Shown in pieces: positions 5,629-12,026 of a DNA stretch of 12,026 bases. Below the pieces are notes generated by a model. That model had not been told where the DNA came from. It ran no database searches and saw nothing but the letters and a program-made list of their open reading frames with translations. Where the stretch lies: NCBI GenBank assembly GCA_030151145.1, contig JASLEL010000282.1, positions 1-12,026 of the forward strand, read 5' to 3'. Numbering within the stretch: position 1 is the stretch's first letter; the number at the start of each line of letters is the position of its first letter. A program made the position numbers and the translations under genes. The DNA comes from Aquirhabdus sp. GTDB taxonomy: Bacteria; Pseudomonadota; Gammaproteobacteria; Pseudomonadales; Moraxellaceae.

Positions 5629-6624
5629 GTGGGGCAAATATCCACATTTCAGGTTGCAGGGCTCTATCATTATCCCCTGAAATCCGCACGGGGACAGTCG
5701 CTGTCCAAGGTGGATCTGCATCCCTTTGGCATGGGGCTGGATCGGCGCTGGGTGTTGATCGATGATGACGGGCGCTTCTTGAGTCAGCGTACCTGCCCCA
5801 AGCTTGGCACCATTGATGCGTATGCCAATGGCAAGATGCTGACCCTGACCTGTGGGCTTGAAGCTCTGGTGGTTGATGCTGATACGACACAACGGGTCAA
5901 CGTACAGGTCTGGGGCGACTGGATTAGCGATTGCTTTGGCGTCCCTGAGATGGTCAATCAGTGGCTATCTGCCTATCTGGGGCAATCGGTGCGGCTGGTC
6001 TACTGTCCGGATCATGCGCTGCGGGCAGTGGATGAGGATTATGCGGGCGCTGGCTATCGGACGGCTTTCTCGGACGGTTTTCCGATCCTCGTGATTAGCC
6101 AGTCTTCGCTGGATGAGTTGTCTCGGCGGTGGGGGCAGACGATTGATGTGCGTCGCTTCCGTCCGAATCTGGTGATCGGAGGAGATTGTGCGCCGTTTGC
6201 CGAGGATGACTGGCAGAGTATCCGCATAGGCGATGTACAGTTGGATCTGGTCAAGCCGTGTTCGCGTTGTGTGATTCCGGGGCTGGACCCGGATGAGCTG
6301 ACGCAGACGGAGGGTTTCCTGCGTTTCTTGGCAGGTGAACGACGTGGTGATGATGGCAAGACCTATCTGGGTCAGAATGCCGTATGGCGCCGTTTGGCCA
6401 CATCGGATGTCAGTGAGCATGATATCGTGGATGGGCAAAGCACGGAAAATCAGGTAGACCGTCTTGTTGAAAGCCGTCTTGCTGAAAACCATCTTGCTGA
6501 AAAGAGTGGATTACTGCACACTAAAAAAGAAGCCTCCACATTTGCGCAGTCGGCGCATGGACAGGGCGTACTGGATTTGCCCTCCATTCGCGTCGGGCAG
6601 GCCGCCCATGTGATTTGGCGTTAA
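5629..6624 (+). CDS. YcbX-type MOSC domain protein with an insertion
   Basis: The protein has 331 residues and a GTG start; GAGGGG lies five bases upstream. The N-terminal MOSC beta-barrel domain is recognisable by YPLKSARGQSL (15-25) and GLDRRWVLIDDDGRFLSQR (36-54). The MOSC domain follows, with RFRPNLVIGG (176-185) and the conserved Cys pair PCSRC (210-214). MOSC proteins of the YcbX/mARC group bind molybdenum cofactor and reduce N-hydroxylated compounds; E. coli YcbX also has a C-terminal 2Fe-2S domain that is absent here. In the family the 'GQN' motif is followed closely by a 'SGxIRVGD' strand. Here GQN (248-250) and SIRVG (319-323) are about 68 residues apart, the gap being filled by a low-complexity insertion with a pentapeptide repeat. 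The protein is probably cytoplasmic. The insertion may be tolerated in a surface loop. Confidence 0.85.
   Translation: MGQISTFQVAGLYHYPLKSARGQSLSKVDLHPFGMGLDRRWVLIDDDGRFLSQRTCPKLGTIDAYANGKMLTLTCGLEALVVDADTTQRVNVQVWGDWISDCFGVPEMVNQWLSAYLGQSVRLVYCPDHALRAVDEDYAGAGYRTAFSDGFPILVISQSSLDELSRRWGQTIDVRRFRPNLVIGGDCAPFAEDDWQSIRIGDVQLDLVKPCSRCVIPGLDPDELTQTEGFLRFLAGERRGDDGKTYLGQNAVWRRLATSDVSEHDIVDGQSTENQVDRLVESRLAENHLAEKSGLLHTKKEASTFAQSAHGQGVLDLPSIRVGQAAHVIWR
6459..6503 (+). repeat. three 15-bp tandem repeats inside the MOSC gene
   Basis: Units at 6459-6473, 6474-6488 and 6489-6503 follow the pattern CCRTCTTGYTGAAAR. Neighbouring units differ at one or two bases. They encode RLVES, RLAEN and HLAEK. The repeat keeps frame and lies within the family-atypical insertion, suggesting recent replication slippage. 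Confidence 0.8.
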
Positions 6625-6634
6625 GTGCCAAATC
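6612..6634 (+). repeat. hairpin spanning the MOSC stop codon
   Basis: GATTTGGC (6612-6619) and GCCAAATC (6627-6634) are perfectly complementary around a seven-base loop containing the TAA stop. No T tract follows. It may stabilise or partly attenuate a transcript that continues into the next gene, which starts 43 bases after the stop. Confidence 0.45.
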
Positions 6635-6667
6635 GGATGACGGCATCACGACGGGCTTTGGAGAGAG

Positions 6668-7126
6668 ATGATGTCACACGCAGGTTTTTGGGTCATGCTG
6701 GCGGTTGGGGTGTTTATGCTCGGCAGCTTTCTGTCAGCACGGACCAGCCCTTATGAGCGTGCGCTCGGTGCTTTGCGTGATCGCGCCAAGAAGCTGGGCT
6801 TTATCCCGCGTCTGATTGCGGCTCCTGAGTGGATTGAGCATAAAAAGCCCTCCGGTAAGCCCGGTGGCATGGTGGCGTACTACAGCGTCGTGACCGGTGG
6901 TAGTCGTCCCTTGCTACAGGCACGCTGGGTGCAGGGGCAGTGGCTCGTCGTACGTGGTGAAGGCCGTGGGCTGGATATCGCGCTCATGCAGCCGCTTAAA
7001 GGGGTATTGGCACTGGATATCCAGTCCAATGGCGCAGGATTTTATTGGGATGAGGATGCTGATCTCTCGGGCGATACGCTTGAATCCATGAAATCCGTCC
7101 TCATGTCGTATGCGGCAGCGCGATAA
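6668..7126 (+). CDS. small membrane-anchored protein of unknown function
   Basis: The protein has 152 residues. Residues about 7-24 (FWVMLAVGVFMLGSFLSA) are one hydrophobic helix. A charged segment (YERALGALRDRAKKLGFIPR) follows, then a soluble domain of mixed beta character containing LLQARWVQGQWLVVRGEGRG (102-121). I do not recognise the family. A single N-terminal anchor with the rest cytoplasmic is plausible because the positive charges follow the helix. GGAG at 6660-6663 fits either ATG 6668 or the adjacent ATG 6671. It lies 43 bases after the MOSC gene and before topA on the same strand, and may be co-transcribed with the MOSC gene. Confidence 0.75.
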   Translation: MMSHAGFWVMLAVGVFMLGSFLSARTSPYERALGALRDRAKKLGFIPRLIAAPEWIEHKKPSGKPGGMVAYYSVVTGGSRPLLQARWVQGQWLVVRGEGRGLDIALMQPLKGVLALDIQSNGAGFYWDEDADLSGDTLESMKSVLMSYAAAR

Positions 7127-7146
7127 TCGCAAGGGTTCTGACTCCC

Positions 7147-7161
7147 GATCCGGTCCGGATC
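7147..7161. promoter_or_regulatory. 15-bp perfect palindrome upstream of topA
   Basis: GATCCGG, T, CCGGATC is a perfect interrupted palindrome, 20 bases after the preceding stop codon and just upstream of the candidate topA promoter. No T tract follows, so it is a better candidate operator than terminator. The binding protein is unknown. Confidence 0.4.
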
Positions 7162-7177
7162 AAGGTCAGCAGAGATA

Positions 7178-7206
7178 TTGAGTGGTTTAAAGACCGCATT
7201 TTTAAA
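7178..7206 (+). promoter_or_regulatory. candidate topA promoter
   Basis: TTGAGT (7178-7183) and TTTAAA (7201-7206) are spaced 17 bases apart, with 4/6 matches each, about 40 bases before the topA ATG. Supercoiling-sensitive control is known for topA in E. coli; nothing here tests it. Confidence 0.3.
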
Positions 7207-7244
7207 TTTAGCGTATTGCTTAGCTTGGGATTGGAATCTCCATA

Positions 7245-10052
7245 ATGGTAACTCGGCCACGTTCGACCACGACCAACACGATCAAGGCGGGACAACGTAC
7301 ACGCACCAAAGCCGCGTCGACCGCTGCGGCAAGCAAGGTCGCTGCATCTGCAGATGACGAACTGACCACGGACAAACCCGCCAAAGGCGGACGGATTCGT
7401 GCCCTTGTGATCGTCGAGTCGCCGGCCAAAGCCAAAACCATCAATAAATATCTGGGCAGTGACTATATCGTCAAATCCAGTATCGGCCATGTGCGCGATC
7501 TGCCCGTCAGCGGTGGTGGGGCGACTGCCAAAGCGCCCGCGGCGAAAGCCGACAGCAAGGCCAAAGCAGCCCTGTCCGATGAAGAAAAGGCTTTAGAAAA
7601 AGAAAGCAAATCACGAGCAGCCCTGATCAAGCGCATGGGTGTAGACCCCGAGCATGACTGGGATGCGCACTATGAAGTGCTGCCCGGCAAAGAGCAGGTG
7701 GTCAACGAACTCAAGAAACTCGCATCGCAGGTCGATGAAGTCTATCTCGCAACCGACTTGGACCGCGAAGGAGAGGCCATCGCCTGGCACTTACAGCAGG
7801 TGATCGGCGGCAGTCCTGATAAATACAAACGCGTGGTCTTTAACGAGATTACCCAAAACGCCATTCAGGCGGCCTTCAAAGAGCCCGGACGACTCGATCT
7901 GGATAAGGTCAACGCCCAGCAGGCGCGTCGCTTCCTTGATCGTGTGGTCGGCTATATGGTGTCGCCGCTCTTATGGGAGAAGATCGCTCGTGGACTGTCG
8001 GCGGGTCGCGTCCAGTCGGTGGCGGTTAAGCTCGTGGTCGAGCGCGAACGTGAGATCCGTGCCTTTATCCCCGAAGAATACTGGGAAGTCTTTGCCGATA
8101 CGCTGCATCTGGGCAGCAATAAAGCCAAGACGCCGATCCGTCTCGAAGCGGTCAAGCAGGCTGGTAAGACCTTAAAGCTGAAAAACGAAGCCGAAACCAA
8201 TGCGGTGGTCGCCAAGCTTAAGCCTGCCACCTATACCGTCACGGCCCGTGAAGACAAGCCGACCAAGGTCAATCCGTCGGCACCCTTCATCACCTCGACC
8301 CTGCAGCAGGCCGCGAGTACGCGACTGGGCTTTTCGGTCAAGAAAACCATGATCCTCGCCCAGCGGCTGTATGAAGCCGGTCATATCACCTATATGCGTA
8401 CCGACTCGACCTTCATCAGTGCAGACGCCTTAGGCATGGTGCGTGGGCATATCGAGCAGGTCTTTGGCAGCAAATACGTCCCAGCCAAGCCCAATTACTA
8501 CGGCAATAAAGCCGGTGCGCAGGAGGCTCACGAAGCGATTCGTCCATCCAATATTGCGCTGTCGGGTGATCAGCTGACGTCGATGGAGCGCGATGCGCAG
8601 CGGCTGTATGAGCTGATCTGGCGTCAGTTCACCGCAAGCCAGATGCCACCCGCAGAATATCTGTCGTCCAACATCACGGTCGCCGCAGCCGATATCGAGC
8701 TGAAAGCGCGGGGTCGTACGCTGGTGTTTGATGGCTTTACCCGCGTCATGGCACCCTCCAAGCAGGACGACGATGTGCTGCTGCCGACTGTCAAAGCCGG
8801 TGATGTGCTCGCGCTGGTCGATATCGACCCCAGTCAGCATTTCACCAAGCCGCCAGCCCGCTATACCGAAGCAAGTCTTGTCAAAGAGCTCGAGAAGCGC
8901 GGTATCGGTCGTCCATCGACCTATGCGGCGATCATCTCGACCATTCAGGAGCGTGGCTATGTCAAACTCGACAGTCGCCGCCTCTATGCCGAGAAGATGG
9001 GCGACATCGTCACAGATCGTCTGAATGAAAACTTCAACAACCTGATGGATTATGCCTTTACGGCGGAGCTCGAAGGCCAGCTCGACCAGGTCGCTGATGG
9101 CTCCCGTAACTGGAAAAATGTCCTCAATGAATTCTATGGTGACTTTAAGCAGAAACTGATCCGTGCTCAGTCCTCCGATCCCGAGCAGGGCATGCGCCGT
9201 AATCTGCCGGTCGCGGTGGATGAGGTGAGCTGTCCGACCTGTAGTCGGCCGATGCAGATCCGTACCGGTTCGACCGGCGTGTTCCTCGGCTGCTCCGGCT
9301 ACAATCTGCCGCCCAAAGAGCGCTGCAAAGGCACCATCAACCTGACTCCGGTCGAATCACTGGCGGCGCTGACTGAGCCTGCACCCAGCGATGATCTGAA
9401 TGAAGAAGGCAGTGTGGCCGAGACCGCGGATCTGATGGCCAAGAAGCGTTGTCCGATCTGTGATACCGCGATGGACAGCTATATCGTCGATGGTCATCGC
9501 AAACTGCATGTCTGCGGTAATAACCCAGACTGCCCGGGCCATGTGGTCGAAGAGGGCAGCTTTAAGATCAAGGGCTATGATGGTCCGACCATCCCGTGCG
9601 AGAAGTGTGGCGGCGAGATGCAGCTCAAGACCGGACGTTTCGGTCCTTACTTTGCCTGCTCGTCCTGTACCAATACGCGCAAGGTGCTGAAGAACGGTCA
9701 GCCTGCGCCGCCGCGTGCCGATGCGATCCCGATGCCGGAGCTGCGCTCGACCAAGCATGATGATTATTTCGTGCTGCGTGATGGCGCTGCGGGGATGTTC
9801 CTTGCGGCCAGTAAGTTTCCCAAGATCCGCGAGACGCGTGCGCCGACCATCGCTGAGCTGCGTAGCGTGGCAGAGCAACTGGACCCCAAGCATCAGTATC
9901 TGCTGCAGGCACCGGATACCGACCCCGAAGGCAACCCGGCCATCCTCAAGTACAGCCGCAAGACCGCAAGCCAGTACATCGCCTCCGAGCAGGATGGCAA
10001 GCCGACCAAGTGGACGCTGGTGTATGAGAACGGCAAGTGGACCGAAGGCTAA
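7245..10052 (+). CDS. topA: DNA topoisomerase I (type IA)
   Basis: The 935-residue enzyme relaxes negative supercoils by cutting one strand through a tyrosine 5'-phosphodiester. The Toprim domain starts with ALVIVESPAKAKTINKYLG (53-71), giving catalytic Glu58. The metal triad lies in ATDLDREGEAIAWHL (Asp171, Asp173, Glu175). The active-site tyrosine is Tyr383 in ITYMRTDS. LSAGRVQSVAVKLV (251-264) and KRGIGRPSTYAAII (551-564) are conserved core motifs. Three Cys4 zinc motifs follow: Cys663/666/683/694, 736/739/757/763 and 785/788/805/808. The length exceeds the E. coli enzyme (865) partly because of about 49 extra N-terminal residues, rich in Ala, Thr, Lys and Arg, and a Lys/Ala-rich insert at about 92-125. 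Pseudomonas enzymes carry a similar internal insert. Only a weak GGA precedes the ATG. A hairpin terminator ends the gene. Confidence 0.98.
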   Translation: MVTRPRSTTTNTIKAGQRTRTKAASTAAASKVAASADDELTTDKPAKGGRIRALVIVESPAKAKTINKYLGSDYIVKSSIGHVRDLPVSGGGATAKAPAAKADSKAKAALSDEEKALEKESKSRAALIKRMGVDPEHDWDAHYEVLPGKEQVVNELKKLASQVDEVYLATDLDREGEAIAWHLQQVIGGSPDKYKRVVFNEITQNAIQAAFKEPGRLDLDKVNAQQARRFLDRVVGYMVSPLLWEKIARGLSAGRVQSVAVKLVVEREREIRAFIPEEYWEVFADTLHLGSNKAKTPIRLEAVKQAGKTLKLKNEAETNAVVAKLKPATYTVTAREDKPTKVNPSAPFITSTLQQAASTRLGFSVKKTMILAQRLYEAGHITYMRTDSTFISADALGMVRGHIEQVFGSKYVPAKPNYYGNKAGAQEAHEAIRPSNIALSGDQLTSMERDAQRLYELIWRQFTASQMPPAEYLSSNITVAAADIELKARGRTLVFDGFTRVMAPSKQDDDVLLPTVKAGDVLALVDIDPSQHFTKPPARYTEASLVKELEKRGIGRPSTYAAIISTIQERGYVKLDSRRLYAEKMGDIVTDRLNENFNNLMDYAFTAELEGQLDQVADGSRNWKNVLNEFYGDFKQKLIRAQSSDPEQGMRRNLPVAVDEVSCPTCSRPMQIRTGSTGVFLGCSGYNLPPKERCKGTINLTPVESLAALTEPAPSDDLNEEGSVAETADLMAKKRCPICDTAMDSYIVDGHRKLHVCGNNPDCPGHVVEEGSFKIKGYDGPTIPCEKCGGEMQLKTGRFGPYFACSSCTNTRKVLKNGQPAPPRADAIPMPELRSTKHDDYFVLRDGAAGMFLAASKFPKIRETRAPTIAELRSVAEQLDPKHQYLLQAPDTDPEGNPAILKYSRKTASQYIASEQDGKPTKWTLVYENGKWTEG

Positions 10053-10074
10053 GCATCTCTGACTAAGTCACCTG

Positions 10075-10110
10075 AAAGAGTGGTTACGTGAAACGTAGCC
10101 GCTCTTTTTT
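10075..10110 (+). terminator. rho-independent terminator of topA
   Basis: AAGAGTGGTTACGT (10076-10089) pairs fully with ACGTAGCCGCTCTT (10093-10106) if two G-U pairs are allowed. There is a three-base loop, and T residues run through 10110. It starts 23 bases after the topA stop. An inverted repeat TGTCAGA/TCTGACA (10145-10151, 10168-10174) lies downstream, before the next gene; its role is unknown. Confidence 0.9.
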
Positions 10111-10144
10111 ATATCATCGTGTTTTATATCTGTCGAAACCGACA

Positions 10145-10174
10145 TGTCAGACTTGATTTTTCATGTTTCTGACA
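10145..10174. repeat. inverted repeat upstream of the DUF6586 gene
   Basis: TGTCAGA (10145-10151) and TCTGACA (10168-10174) are perfect inverted copies 16 bases apart. A smaller pair, TGTCG/CGACA (10131-10135, 10140-10144), lies directly before them. They sit about 75-115 bases upstream of the ATG at 10248, where an operator could lie. No convincing sigma-70 promoter could be matched by eye. Confidence 0.35.
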
Positions 10175-10247
10175 CATATCTAAGCTAACTGCTTTTACAT
10201 CACCTGCGGGTTTTCCTGCCTGCTGATTTTTATTGAAGGATTTGATC

Positions 10248-10751
10248 ATGTCTCGTGTTGCCCGCTATCACGCCGATCGTACCAATCAAAAGCTGTACTT
10301 TGCACGGCTGGCCATCATGCAGGCCGAGAAGGCGGAGAATGTGCAGGTGGGGCAGGCGGGACGCGAATCTGCGGTATTTCATCTGCATGGTGCGGTACTG
10401 GCCTTTCTGCAGGAGCTGGTGCGTTACTATAAACTTTCCGATCTGCATCCGACCATGAGCAGCATCCGAGAGAAAATGGCTGCGCGCGGGCAGGTATCGC
10501 CTGAGATCGCCATTCTGGAGCATTCTGTGCGCGAAGGCTTTATCGGTGAGCTAAACCATGCTTATGCGACCAGTCTCTATGCCCCTGAGCCACCAGAGCC
10601 CACCTATGACGACGACAGTTCGTCCAATCTGATCATCAAAGTGACCCATAGTCCGCTTTCGTGGCTGCCAGATACGCAAATTTTGCGCGAGTGGCATCGT
10701 GATTTGCTGACACTGATTGAAGGTTTCCGTAACGAAATGGTCGAATTTTAA
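10248..10751 (+). CDS. DUF6586 family protein
   Basis: The product is a 167-residue soluble protein with no signal peptide. The N-terminal region RTNQKLYFARLAI (about 11-23), followed by GRESAVFHLHGAVLAFLQEL (38-57), matches what I recall of the DUF6586 family found next to topA in Pseudomonas and relatives. The family has no established function. ATG 10248 is preferred over the upstream TTG at 10233, because AAGGA lies seven bases before the ATG and inside the longer frame. A central acidic, proline-rich linker (EPPEPTYDDDSSS, about 113-125) separates two helical parts. It is separated from topA by a strong terminator, so it is probably transcribed from its own promoter. Confidence 0.85.
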   Translation: MSRVARYHADRTNQKLYFARLAIMQAEKAENVQVGQAGRESAVFHLHGAVLAFLQELVRYYKLSDLHPTMSSIREKMAARGQVSPEIAILEHSVREGFIGELNHAYATSLYAPEPPEPTYDDDSSSNLIIKVTHSPLSWLPDTQILREWHRDLLTLIEGFRNEMVEF

Positions 10752-10949
10752 AATTATGGTCTTTTATTGACAAAAATTTGCTTTTTTTTTGTCTGGAGTC
10801 GTTTTTACCTCTTGAATTATTCAGCGTTTCGGGGCATTGTTGCGTTACATGTTATCCAGCCTGATTTTTAGTGTTCAAGTAACGCTCCAGCTGGATGTGG
10901 CACAGCGAAATCTGGTGTGTAGACCCTGCTACAGACCCCGAGGTGTAAA

Positions 10950-11291
10950 ATGACTGCAATCCGTAAAGCTCCTGAAATGTTCATGCCTTCTGAAACGGTG
11001 TTGGAACTCGTTCAATTGCAGACGGGCGTCATTGCGCTGCGTTCTGCTGATTTTACCGATGCGTTTGACGCTGAGTCGGACGCAAGCGAAGCGGTGCTTG
11101 CCCCAGTGGATGCGGCAAGTGAGCCGCTGGTCACGATCAAATTCTCTGAGGAAATCCAGCAGGCGCTGGGTGATACTCTGCAAAGCATTGGCCAGCAGAT
11201 GATTCAAGCCGCCCTGTCATCCCTGATGGAGCAGCAGTCTGCCAAGTGGCACGCACAAGTGATGGATGAGCGTCCGGTCCGTTACAGCTAA
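10950..11291 (+). CDS. 113-residue protein of unknown function
   Basis: The product is a small acidic protein without signal or membrane segment. GAGG at 10940-10943 is spaced six bases from the ATG, a good ribosome site. The middle (about 32-57) is rich in Asp, Ala, Glu and Ser. The C-terminal part, IQQALGDTLQSIGQQMIQAALSSLMEQQ (about 69-96), should form amphipathic helices rich in Gln. I do not recognise the family. A strong terminator follows it, supporting a real transcription unit. The 198 bases upstream contain T-rich runs and the inverted repeat ATCCAGC/GCTGGAT (10854-10860, 10890-10896) but no promoter I can defend. Confidence 0.75.
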   Translation: MTAIRKAPEMFMPSETVLELVQLQTGVIALRSADFTDAFDAESDASEAVLAPVDAASEPLVTIKFSEEIQQALGDTLQSIGQQMIQAALSSLMEQQSAKWHAQVMDERPVRYS

Positions 11292-11358
11292 TACTTTTGA
11301 CGATGTTGTTGGTGTTGTTGAAGTCCTGCTACGCATCCTGACCGCGTCTTGGTCGATC

Positions 11359-11387
11359 AAACGGTATCCTTAGGGTACCGTTTTTTT
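11359..11387 (+). terminator. rho-independent terminator between convergent genes
   Basis: AAACGGTATCC (11359-11369) pairs with GGGTACCGTTT (11373-11383) over 11 bases, with one G-U pair and a three-base loop. Seven T residues (11381-11387) follow. It ends the 113-residue protein's transcript. On the minus strand only three T residues follow the hairpin, so it would serve the convergent antiporter gene poorly. Confidence 0.9.
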
Positions 11388-11428
11388 ATGGGTGACGTTT
11401 GCGATGCATCTCGGCGTGCAGGTAAGTG

Positions 11429-12025
11429 TCAGTGACCCTTGGATGTTTCTGGTAACGCCGCATCCTTGGACAGCCCCATCCGATCAAAAATATGATCGGC
11501 CATGGCATCGGCCAGCGTCTGTTTGGCCATAAAGACTTTGCCGATGTGTTCATCTTCAAGCAACTGAGCTTCGGCACGGCTGTCGGTACATAGCACGGTC
11601 TCGACCTTGGGATTCAAGGTCTTGGCGATTTCGACCATGCGACGGACATCAAACACATCGGGAGTTGCGATCACCAGCATGCTGGCTTTCATGATATGGG
11701 CCTGAATCAGTACCGCAGGGTCACAGGCATCGCCCGACACGGCCGGGATGGACTGCGCGCGCAAGGATTCGATGATGTCGCGATTTTCATCCACGATCAC
11801 GTATTTGACGCCTTGCTCGCGGAACATCTCGGCGATGCGTCGCCCCACGCCGCCATGGCCGACCAGCACCACTTGCCCGGTCAGGTAGGTGTTGTCCACA
11901 CTCATGGGCAGCATGGCCAAGGGATCGCCGCTACGCTCCAGCATGCTTGCCAGATGCGAACGCTGGCGTATCCAGCGCAGGGCAGGCTCGATGGCGGCAA
12001 ACAGCGCCGTATTGAGGCTGATCGA
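11429..12025 (-). CDS. YbaL/KefB-type cation:proton antiporter, C-terminal part
   Basis: The last 198 residues of a monovalent cation:proton antiporter-2 protein are visible; the gene runs off the right edge, so the apparent ATG at 11944 is internal. The first visible residues, SISLNTALFAAIEPALRWI, match the end of the final membrane helix and the linker. A TrkA-N (RCK) nucleotide-binding domain follows. It has the Rossmann motif VVLVGHGGVGRRIAEMF with GxGxxG, and an acidic strand end in YVIVDEN. In this family the domain gates K+/H+ or Na+/H+ exchange in the inner membrane in response to NAD(H) or glutathione-type ligands. A short helical tail ends in ALPETSKGH. YbaL/RosB-like is more likely than KefC from the linker sequence, but this is not certain. 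Confidence 0.9.
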   Translation of the reverse strand, partial: SISLNTALFAAIEPALRWIRQRSHLASMLERSGDPLAMLPMSVDNTYLTGQVVLVGHGGVGRRIAEMFREQGVKYVIVDENRDIIESLRAQSIPAVSGDACDPAVLIQAHIMKASMLVIATPDVFDVRRMVEIAKTLNPKVETVLCTDSRAEAQLLEDEHIGKVFMAKQTLADAMADHIFDRMGLSKDAALPETSKGH

Positions 12026-12026
12026 G

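Noticed and set aside
5485..5892. 135-codon and 119-codon minus-strand reading frames over the MOSC start
   Set aside because: They are antisense to a clearly recognisable MOSC N-terminal domain and have no supporting motifs.
9357..9893. 178-codon minus-strand reading frame inside topA
   Set aside because: It is antisense to the zinc-motif region of topA, with no start signal or family resemblance.
10767..10798. TTGACA hexamer and T-rich inverted repeat (GACAAAAA...TTTTTGTC) after the DUF6586 gene
   Set aside because: No -10 hexamer lies at the right distance from TTGACA, and the hairpin stem is nearly all A-T, too weak to call a terminator.

Overview
The window looks like a chromosomal segment from a gammaproteobacterium, probably in the Pseudomonadales and possibly Moraxellaceae-like. 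This rests on protein resemblance and gene content: a Pseudomonas-like TopA with three C-terminal Cys4 zinc motifs, a DUF6586-type protein just downstream of topA, and a YbaL/KefB-type antiporter. No taxon was tested by search. Base composition looks moderately GC-rich. I saw no tRNA, rRNA, CRISPR array, insertion sequence or phage gene.

Left part (about 1-5050). After a possible gene fragment at the extreme left edge and an oriC-like non-coding stretch (about 90-320), four minus-strand genes form a compact operon. In transcription order they are: a membrane-anchored periplasmic solute-binding protein (5046-3910), a TelA/'toxic anion resistance' protein (3838-2639), a lipoprotein that fuses a solute-binding domain to a von Willebrand A domain (2642-1014), and a two-helix membrane protein with XpaC-like features (1014-361). 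The last three genes overlap at their stop/start codons and are probably translationally coupled. No permease or ATPase is present, so the two binding domains look like sensors or scaffolds rather than parts of a transporter. This module is the best candidate for an under-described system here.

Intergenic region 5047-5628 is 582 bases without a gene. It and the left stretch share a 36-base near-identical direct repeat that starts with a perfect DnaA box (TTATCCACA). Each of four arrays in the two regions carries DnaA-box-like 9-mers at a regular 11-12 base pitch, and AT-rich DNA lies next to two of them. The two regions bracket the whole operon. Leftward genes are on the minus strand and rightward genes mostly on the plus strand, so a replication origin or DnaA-titrating locus is a live hypothesis.

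Right part (5629-11290, plus strand). A YcbX-type MOSC protein carries an unusual insertion with a 15-bp tandem repeat. It is followed by a small membrane-anchored protein of unknown function, topA (DNA topoisomerase I) with a basic N-terminal extension and a strong terminator, a DUF6586-type protein, and a 113-residue unknown protein with its own strong terminator. Convergent to these, at the right edge, is the C-terminal half of a YbaL/KefB-type cation:proton antiporter (minus strand, cut by the window end).
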